A DNA stretch of 10,629 bases, taken from NCBI GenBank assembly GCA_018398765.1, contig JAHBMJ010002611.1, positions 83,132-93,760 on the forward strand, in the 5' to 3' direction. The notes below the pieces were generated by a model, which worked only from the letters and a program-made list of their open reading frames with translations, searched no databases and was not told the origin of the DNA. Positions 1 to 9,064 of the stretch are shown in pieces. How positions within the stretch are numbered: the stretch's first letter is position 1; each line of letters opens with the position of its first letter. The DNA is from Chromera velia (taxonomy: Eukaryota; Sar; Chromeraceae). A program made the position numbers and the translations under genes.

Positions 1-20
1 AACAAACGCAACACGTGCAG

Positions 21-463
21 GATCCACCTGCGTAGCTCTGGTCACAGACGTTCACTACAAGAACGCGACTAGAGGGAAACAGGAAGGTTTCCCATTGGAC
101 TCTGTTTTCGCTCGCCGACTCGTTTTCCGCGTCGTCAGGCTCTCTGACGGTGCCGCGGGGGCCATCGTTGAACCGTCTTTTGCCGGAGGACTCAAAAGCA
201 AAAACACTGCCACCGCCTCACAGGGAGGAAGCAAGAGCAACTCCACAGAATCACCCTGGCATTTGGCCTTGGCAGACGAAGCGCCTCCTCCTGATGCAGG
301 GGGAGCAGACAACCCAATCGCTGCGGTGGGATTCGAGCCTGGTGACATTGTGGAGCTGTGCAGTCAGTCTGCGCAATTTGAGGTCAACGGTGGATGGGGT
401 TGGTGTCTGGGTCGGGTAGGAGAGGACGTCCAGGGTCTAGTATGGAGAGCCCCCGTCGGCCTG
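21..463 (+). CDS. Exon A: first SH3-like (Mind bomb/KEG-type) repeat, low-complexity linker
   Basis: The frame is open from base 2 to 493 without a stop. I start the exon at 21 because ACACGTGCAG at 11-20 is the same CGTGCAG acceptor seen before exons D and E, and it gives a phase 1 entry like most other introns. The residues include a [10 protein letters not shown] stretch followed by [11 protein letters not shown]. This resembles the repeats of Mind bomb and KEG, where GD-x-V opens a beta-barrel unit and G-W-G and a G-x-V-G turn follow. The middle (about 180-300) is Ser/Pro/Ala-rich linker. The end is uncertain. GT donors that keep phase 0 lie after 415 (CGG|GTAGGA), 439 and 463 (CTG|GTGGGG). 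I prefer 463 because it keeps the [10 protein letters not shown] stretch. The exon could also extend upstream of the window if 20 is not an acceptor. Confidence 0.55.
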
Positions 464-703
464 GTGGGGGAAAGGCGGGACAGGACCAACGGATGATCTC
501 TGTGTCGTCTCTTGACGCTCTGGAGACCTGTTTTGTTTTCAGAGGCTCGTGGATCGGGAGGTCGAAGGTCTCGAAGAAATTCCAGGTACGGACATCTGTC
601 AGTAGGGATGTCGGCCAACTAGACAAAACAATTAAAAGAGAACTAGAAACACCGACAAACTTTGTTTTTACACCCTATCTTTTTGGACGGCTTTTTGATT
701 TGA

Positions 704-780
<77 letters not shown>

Positions 781-3700
781 TGTGTGCTTGTGTGCCTGTG
801 TCTCTGTGCAAGAGTATTGGTGCACCTAATCTTTCACGCCCTCATGTGCATATAATTCCGTGCAGGTAGGCGACCGTGTGCAACTTGACGTAGGAGCCAC
901 GGGAAGGCTCGGCATAGCAGAGACACACGGCAAGTGTCTGGGGAGGCAGCGACAACGGAAGGTGGGCGTGGTCACGCAAGAAGGGGTGGAGCGGAATGGG
1001 AGACTGCGGAATGTGGAGGTCACTTTGCCGGAAGGCCAGTATCCGTCCGCAAAGTTTCGACGGTCGCTCTATCCAGGTTCGGTTCTTTGCACTGCGTCTC
1101 GTCACTCAGTGATGCTAGAGGAAGACTGGAAAGACCTGAAGGAAAAGGCCCAAAAAGTCCCTGGGACCACTAACCTAGACATCCTGCTGGCCCAGTGGGG
1201 TCCGTCTGTTTGGGATCAGATGGAAAAGACGGCAGAGGCCGCGGACTCTGCTAGTGGTAAAGAGGGGGAAAAGGAGGTACGAGAGAAACTTGAGACTTTG
1301 CCCGCTGGATGGGAAGCGAGCAGGAGAAAGCTTTGTGAGAAGTGGCCAAATCTTGTTCCTCCTTCCACCTCAGCTACCTCTACAGGCCTGCAGCAGCAGG
1401 CGCAGCAGAAGCAAACAGGCAATCAAAAGCAGGTCAAACTGCCCCCGCTTGCTCCAAAGGGTATCAAGAAGGGTGCACAGATCGGCGGCACAACAGGAAA
1501 CCAGCAACACCCCCCCCAGATGGGGCACTGGAGGTGTCTCGCATGTTCCTATGTCAACGCGTCGTGCAACTGGCGCTGCGTACTGTGTGCAGAAAACGGC
1601 AAAGACTGGAAATGCACGATCTGCGGACGGCACAACAAATGCACAGACGGGGTTTGCCCGGCGTGCAAGACAGTTCAGGAGATTCCGCCTACTTCTGCGA
1701 CAACAGGGCAGACAGTAGGAAAACACACAGGCGCATGGGAACCGGCAGACAAAAAGGGGCAGGCACGTGGGAGGTGGGTGTGTTGCGGTTCAAAATTCCA
1801 AATCTCACCATCGTGCAAGCATATGGAAGAAAAACCGAACATGAACATCAATGTCTCACCCTTAGTCTTTTCCAATTCGCCTGTCCCCAAAGGAGCCAAG
1901 AGCAAACCTGAGAACGCCGAAGAACCCGGTTCTGATTCAGACCTTTCCTCCGACGGAGAGTCCGATGTGGGGGAGGGGAAAGGAAAAGAAAACCCACCTT
2001 CCCCCTCTCAGACTGCCACTACCTCTGAGTTAGAGCACGACCACAAAGAAGTCTTTGGTGTCTGTCGCCTTTGTACAAAGTGCCAAAATTGCACTGGTTT
2101 CGGAGAAACATGTTTAGCCTCTCGTCGACGACCCTCTTCAGCAAACAAGGGAGGCGCCGAGTGCGGCTGCGGTTCAGGCACCGAGGGATGCGGCAAGTGT
2201 GGTTTGTGCGCGAAATGCGCGATCGACGTGCCCAAGTGTGAGCACAGCAGCAGCAGTGACGAGACAGGCGAAGAAGATTCTTCTGACACGCCGCTGAAGC
2301 TCACACCAGCACTCAAACAGTGGGGGGCAGATGGTTTATGGAATCCGAAGTGGAAGCAGGAGGAGGAGGCAGTAGTGTGGCTCGAGTCCTCTTTGGCGGG
2401 GGGGGATGCGGGCGGAAGGGGGGGGGGGAATCAGCAAGCAGGAGGAGATAATTTGTCCCTTTTGAAGATGTCCGAAACAGCGGAGGAGGAGGAGAACGAA
2501 GATCGTTTGGTGGCGTCAATGTACAAAAGGCCGGAGGAAGCAGCCTCTCAGCTGCTTGCCAGCATGAAAGATGCTGACTCTTACTACGAGCCCATCAAGA
2601 CACCAGATGAGCTCCGAATCGCGAGGGACACTGGAGGGAATTGTGTGTCCCATTTTGCTGCATTGTTGAATCTCCCCAAGACTCTCGAGGCGCTCTGGCG
2701 CTTGGGAATGTCGAAATGGGTGACCAACAAAACCATGCAGACCCCAATAGCCATCATGGATGGAGTGACCTACACCGATTCCAGGACTATTCTTATACAT
2801 GCAGCCTATCGCAAGAGAGCGCTGTTCCCCTCGATGGGCCTCCTTGGGCCCGCCATGGCCACTCAGCCGGACTTCAAGGATCACCCGGACGTAGAGACCC
2901 TCCACAAACAGCTGTTAAAACGAGATTTCACTGCGGCCAGAGTCCTAGCAAGGGACCTTGTCACCAAGAATATTCCGCATGCCGAACCTCTGTACGCGCT
3001 TCTGCAGATGCGTATGGGGTATGACATCGGCATTGTAGAGGTCTGGTTTGAGCAGTATGAGGGCAAAGCGGAGAATCTACCTTCCCTTCATCCCCTCTAC
3101 TTTTTCCTAAAGTACCTGACGTGGAAGCAGAGACAGACGCGACAGCCGGCTTCAAAGGGAAAGGGTCACGGTACGAAGGGAGGGGGAAGTGCACTTGCAG
3201 GGGGTGCAGACATGGAGCGACTTCGCGCGGCGTCTGCGTTGAGGATCTTCCGTTTTTTCCCCTCTTTTGCCGACAGGTGGTTGGATGATACCGATTGCGT
3301 TGACAAGGAAGTCCAAGCAGAAGGGCTGGATCTGGTGACTGAGATTACGGGGGAGAACGAGCAGAGATTTGTGGAAGGGGACGAAGGAGGGCACTCACCA
3401 TCTGGAGGTGCGGGTGGAGAGGGGGACGAGGGGGCTGATGAGGACGACGATTTGATGAGAGAAGAGGGACCAGACCCTCTAATCAGTCAGTCAGCCCGTC
3501 CTTCAGTCTATCAATCACTCTGTCACTTAGTCTGTCAGTCAGTCTGTCCGCCGTCCGTCTGTCCATTTTGCAGTCTTGAAAATCAGTCAGTCTGTCCGTC
3601 CGCCTGCCCGTCTGTGAGTCAGTGAGAGAGTCACAAACTCAGCCATTCAGTGAGTCCGTCGATCGAACGAATGGTCACTCCAATGTGCCCTCTCTTTGCT

Positions 3701-5450
3701 TTCCTGAATCGAAATCAATCATGCACCAACCTGTCGCTCTTCATAGAGCAGATATTGATCCCTAAGTCTCCCTGCCTGCCTGCCTGACAGGAGCTCAGGT
3801 TTCCTTGTTTTCACATACACTCACATCCTTATACACTTGTGTTGCACATGTCACATTTCTGTTTTCTGCCTTCCTTCGTGCAGCCGAATGGAACGAGTTC
3901 AAGAAGGCCAACGGAGTGGATGCACCCTCGATGGACAGACTCCTCCATATGATCGGACTAGAAGACGTCAAGAGGAGAGCGATGAACATCATTAGGGACA
4001 TTCAAATGGAGAAGAAAAGAACGGAGATGGGCGTCAAAGTCAACGCAAACACGACCATGAACTTCCTTTTTGTCGGCAATCCAGGCACAGGGAAGACCAC
4101 AGCAGCGACTCATTTCAGTGGTGTTCTCGCTGAGTTGGGGTATCGCAAAAATCCCACACCTATTCTGACCAGTGCCAACGAAATCCTCAACAAATGCCCG
4201 AAAGAGTTTCCGAAACTTGTCGACAGCGCAAAGGGGGGGACTCTCTTCATTGACGAGGCATACCAGTTGAAACGTGGGTTGCTCTCGCACGAAGAATCAC
4301 TCTTCTGTTGGGCTTTCTTTTTCACGCATAGATGACTTCTGCGATCTCTGTGAGTGCGGTTGCATGGTTCATTGCCTGCATGGAAGGAAGTCCGTCGACC
4401 GAATGGATCACTTTGAAGCAGAGAGTAGGGCTGCGTTTCTGCTTCACAAACAAAAGGAAATCCAAAAACAGGGGGGGACATGGAAGGAAATTTCGATCCA
4501 TACTGCTCTCTCGATCTGCCTCTGTCGTCGTTGTATGGTTTCTCTCCTGTTTTCTCTGGATGTTCACCCACAGCATTTTGCTTCTCCTTCCTCCTGCATA
4601 CCATGCATGCACTCGAATGAAGTTGAGTTGTCCCTTTGCGGTTTAGCTGAAGAGAAGAGAAGCCAATTTCCCATGGGCTTTTCTCTTCCTTCCTCTGTTC
4701 TTCTTCTTTTTCTTCTTCGCCTTCTTCTTGTACTTCTTCTGCGTGCAGCGAGTGCGAAAGGTTCGGCCCCCAATGCGGCGAACGGAATTTTGGACACTCT
4801 GATGAAGGCTGCCGAGGAGCAGAAGGATGAGACCAGCTTCATCCTCGCAGGCTACAAGAGCGACATCGAGGAAATGTTCAAATACAACGACGGTCTCCCT
4901 TCCCGATTCCCCAACGAGATCGCCTTCGAGGACTACTCAGTGCCTCAGCTGCGAAAGATTTTGGTCGCAGAGGTCAAGGGTAGGGGCTTTCGTCTGCAAT
5001 CAAGGCGTGTTTGTGGCTGCGTCCTGTCGAAGGTTGCAGCACGGAGAATCGGCAAAGGGAGGGGGCGAAAGGGATTTGGGAATGCGCGCTCTGTAAGGAA
5101 TTTTTTGGACATCGCTGTGAATAATCAGAAGGCCCGCATAGGCGCTGCTTTCGCTTCGAAGGTGGGAGGAGGCAGAGGGGGAGATGGAGGTCATGCAATG
5201 GCATCGGCAGATGAGCTGGTGACCCTGACTCGGGATGACGTTCTTGGGAAACGTCCAGACCCTGCTTCCTCCCCGCATCTCCAAGAACTTGAACAAATGA
5301 TTGGACTGAGAGCAGTCAAGGAGACTGTGAAGGGCCTCATGGCGGTGCAACTGCAGAACTACGACGCTGAAACGAGCGGGGAGCCGCCACAGGACGTGGC
5401 CCTCAATCGGCTGTTCGTCGGAAATCCGGGCACTGGTCAGTCGTGTGCGT

Positions 5451-5487
<37 letters not shown>

Positions 5488-6526
5488 CCTGTGTGTGTGC
5501 ATGATTTGTACGCATCCTGCCTACCGGTCTTTACGTTTGCACATGCGTGTGTTCATGACAACGCCTTGGGGGTATTTCATGCATGGCTTCGATCGCACAG
5601 GCCGTGTCGAGTCATCGATTTGTACGTCGATTCGATTGATGCATTGACTGATGAACAGCCAGATGCATTGGTGAATAGCCAAGGTGTCCATGCCCACTTT
5701 GCTCAAAGGAACCCTTGCCGTACAGACAGATCCAGGAAGGAAGGAAGGAAGGACGGACGGAAGGAAGGAAGGAAGGAAGGACGGACGGACGGACGGAAGA
5801 AAGGAAGGAAGGAAGGACGGACGGACGGAAGGAAGGAAGGAAGGAAGGAAGGACGGAAGGAAGGAAGGAAGGAAGGACGGACGGAAGGAAGGAAGGACGG
5901 ACGGAAGAAAAAAAGGGAAAGAAGGAAGGAAGGACGGACGGACGGAAGGAAGGAAGGAAGGACGGACGGACGGAAGGAAGGAAGGACGGACCGACGGAAG
6001 GAAGGAAGGACGGACGGACGGACGGACGGACGGACGGAAGGAAGGAAGGAAGGAAGGACGGACGGACGGACGGAAGGAAGCGTTGAATAAAAGAAAGGAG
6101 TTTGAGTGCGTGCACGCATGGATGCAGGGAAGACCACCGTTGCCCGCATTTACGGAAACATTCTGAGGGACTTTGGGTTCCTTTCGAACGGAGAGGTGAT
6201 CTCCGTGACTGCCTCCGATCTTTTGGGGGCGGCCGTGGGTGTCTCAGGAGAGAAGACCGCGGACGTGATTAACAGCGCTCACGGGAAAGTCCTCTTCATA
6301 GACGGTCGGTGCATGCATTTATTTATTTTCATACAGAAAAAGAATTCGGTACGAAAATAACTGATCAACAGCGCTCACGGGAAAGTCTTCTTCATAGACG
6401 GTAGGTTGCTTGGTTCGTTGTTTCATGAGTTAGTTGGCTGCGTCGGGGGGGGAAAGGTGTGTGTGCAGTGTACCTTTTCTGGTTTCCTTTGGTTCCTTTG
6501 TCCGTCAGTTCATCCCTCCATGTGAG

Positions 6527-6578
<52 letters not shown>

Positions 6579-9032
6579 TCTGTGTGTGTGTGATCCTTCT
6601 GCAAAGCTGTTCGTGTTGCATGTACGTGAACGTTGCAGAGGCCTAGTACTGTCTCATTTTTGATTGATAGAAATCTATTTATTTCATTCGTGCGAAACAT
6701 TGCAGAGGCCTACTGTCTCGATCCCCTTCGCGCTGGAGGGAACATGGGAGGGGCGTCCTATGGCGCTGAGGTCCTTGACACGATTGTTCAGAAAGTTGAC
6801 GGGGCAGCGGGAAGCGACATTGCAGTCATTCTTGCAGGTAGGTAGGTTGCATAAATGAAATAAATGGATTTGTCAGAGGCCCATATTCATTTATTTTATT
6901 GTATGCATTTGCGGAAGCGACAGTGCACTCGTTCTTGCCGGCAGGTAGGGAAGCAGACAGGGGGGGGATTCACAGAAGAAAGAAAGAAAGAACGAAGGAA
7001 AGAAAGAAAGAAAGAAAGAAAGAAAGAAAAGGTTTTGTTAGCTGAGAATCCACGAACACCGGCCCCTAACAGAGCTAGTCTGAAACTGAATCACTCGCAT
7101 TCCACATGCTTGCACATGTTTGCAGGCTACCGTTCTGAAATCGAGGGCATGATTAGAAACGCAAATCCCGGACTGAAGCGCAGATTCCAGCCAGAGGACG
7201 CGCTCGTGTTTGAGGACTATTCTGATGATGAGCTTGAGATCATTCTGGTCCGAATGACGCAGTCGTCGGGGCTCCTCGTCATGCCAGAAGTGGCCACCGC
7301 AGTCGTCCAATCCCTCTCTCTTACGCGCCGTTTGGGACAATTTGGAAACGCGGGGGCTGTCGCGAACATGCTCTCGAAAGCCAAGGCTAACAGAGCAAAG
7401 AGACTGGAAGCAGAGGCACGGTCTCAGGCAGCTGCAGGTAGGTGCATAGGCTCTTGACTTCATTCCTTTTTTCTTTCATTCGACCTAGCTTTCTTCTCAA
7501 CACGCTTTTCTTTCACTCGATCTCCGCTTTGCAAGATCTCCGGTGATTTTGTCATCTAGGCACTCTCCTTTCAAAAAATGAAAAAACATTATTGAGCGTA
7601 CTCTCCTTTTATGACTAGCTGATCACTCTCTTGTCAGCGCATGTTATTTTGTATTCGCTGTGCATTTCTCAGGCGAAACAAGAGAGATGTCCGTAAGTTG
7701 TATGTAGAGTTTTGCGGAAGGGAAGACAGTCGAACGAACGAACGAACGAATGAACGAAAGAAACAAGAAAGGAAGAAAGAAAGAAGTAAATAAATTATTT
7801 AGAAAGGGATGGACAGAGTCACAGAAACGCCCATGAATGCCTTCATTTCATTCCTTCGTTCTTTATTCTTCCTTCCTTCTTCATTCATTCGTCGATTCAG
7901 TCAGTCAGTCAGTCAGTCAGTCAGTCGTGCATCGAAATGCACTTCTTTGTTTATTCATGTGCGTTCTTTGGTTTTGTTTAATTCGTTCAAGGTCCGATCA
8001 TTCGAGAATGAAGAAAGTCGCCGGACGGACAGAAGAATCACCTGCAGGCGACTGCATGGATTAGTAGCAACGGGGGTGGGACTGCATGATGCCAGGACGT
8101 TGTGTTGTGTGCCTACTGCGCGTGTCCATCACTGAATGAACGCAGGCCCTTCTGCTAAGCCAATGACTGGTGCCGCAAGGAAACTGCTGATTCTTTCAGA
8201 CTTTCTTGGAGAGACTAAGGACCCCGCAACTTCTCTGAAGAGGGCCTTCGAGGGTCTCCAAAACGTTGCCTTCATTGAGAAGTACATGAAGGAATTCGAA
8301 CATATCGTCAAGGGAGCAATCAAGGAGGGAAGGTCACCGGCCACACTGTGTGCAAACTACCACTTCGTCTTTCATGGAACCGCTGGTCAATTTGTTTGCA
8401 TTCATGCGTCCATCCATTCACGTACTCACTCACTCATTCATCCACTCATCCCTTCATTCATCTATTCACCACTTCATCTTGCATGGAGCCGAGGGTACAT
8501 TCATTTGCTGCCAGAAATTTCCTGTGTCCCAATTTGTATATTTGATATGTATTGATGTAACCATACAAAGGCGCATAGGGACATACACTCATGCGTACGT
8601 TTCCATACAGACATACACTCATGCGTTTCCTTGCTTGCTTGTCTGTTTGCGTGTTTCTCTCTTTCAACGTAGGTAGACATGGGGCAGAGGTGTCCGTTTC
8701 CGACTGCGTGTCCGTTTTCCGGTCTGCCTTCCTGCCTGGAAGGAGGGAAAGTAGCGTCATCCTTTTGTGTAGAAGCACAACTAATACAGCTGACCCCCCA
8801 TTGCCTTGCACACGCACACACACACACACATACACACACACACACACACACGCACGCACGCACGCACACCCACACACACACGCACACAAACACACACACA
8901 CCCGCAGACAAACATACACACACACGCACACACACACACACACACACGCACGCACACGCACACGCACACGCACACGCACACGCACACGCACACGCACACG
9001 CACACGCACACGCACACGCACACACACACGCG

Positions 9033-9064
<32 letters not shown>

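Larger units (their letters stand above)
5436..6127 (+). other. Intron E/F inside the D2 Walker A codons
   Basis: Donor GTCAGT, acceptor GGATGCAG. A TGTG/TGCG tract occupies 5440-5494 and a GGAA/GGAC array 5735-6080. The 240 nt between them shows nothing recognisable. Confidence 0.9.
7438..8145 (+). other. Intron H/I with several short tetranucleotide tracts
   Basis: Donor GTAGGT, acceptor GAACGCAG. It holds GAAC/GAAA units (7732-7787), TTCC/ATTC units (about 7840-7890) and a GTCA run (7898-7926). The rest is AT-rich with no recognisable gene; a 108-codon open frame at 7809-8135 is made of repeat and has no domain. Confidence 0.85.

Noticed and set aside
394-855. Open frame ending in Ser-Leu and Cys-Val repeats
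   Set aside because: It is a different frame from exon A and is made largely of the CT/TG tract.
1767-1830. A third RanBP2 finger starting GRWVCCG
   Set aside because: Cysteine spacing is wrong and the second cysteine pair is missing. A small unrecognised intron could explain it, but I see no convincing splice pair.
1254-1911. Frame 1 and minus-strand open frames over the zinc finger region
   Set aside because: They are shadows: the exact double RanBP2 pattern and the long open frame are in the exon C frame.
5735-6080. CRISPR-like array
   Set aside because: The repeats are 4 nt long with no unique spacers.
6106-6127. ATG-initiated start of a separate gene at exon F
   Set aside because: Exon F begins exactly at the P-loop lysine region and needs exon E to complete it. 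The upstream bases are the intron's acceptor.
5443-6166. Long overlapping open frames on both strands with Arg-Lys-Glu-Gly-Arg or Pro-Ser-Phe-Leu repeats
   Set aside because: They are open only because the GGAA/GGAC array has a 4-nt period without stop words. They lie inside an intron that splits a Walker A motif.
7809-8135. Open frames in intron H/I that could be a small gene
   Set aside because: They consist of TTCC, ATTC and CAGT repeat and have no domain. The flanking exons H and I join cleanly in phase 1 across them.
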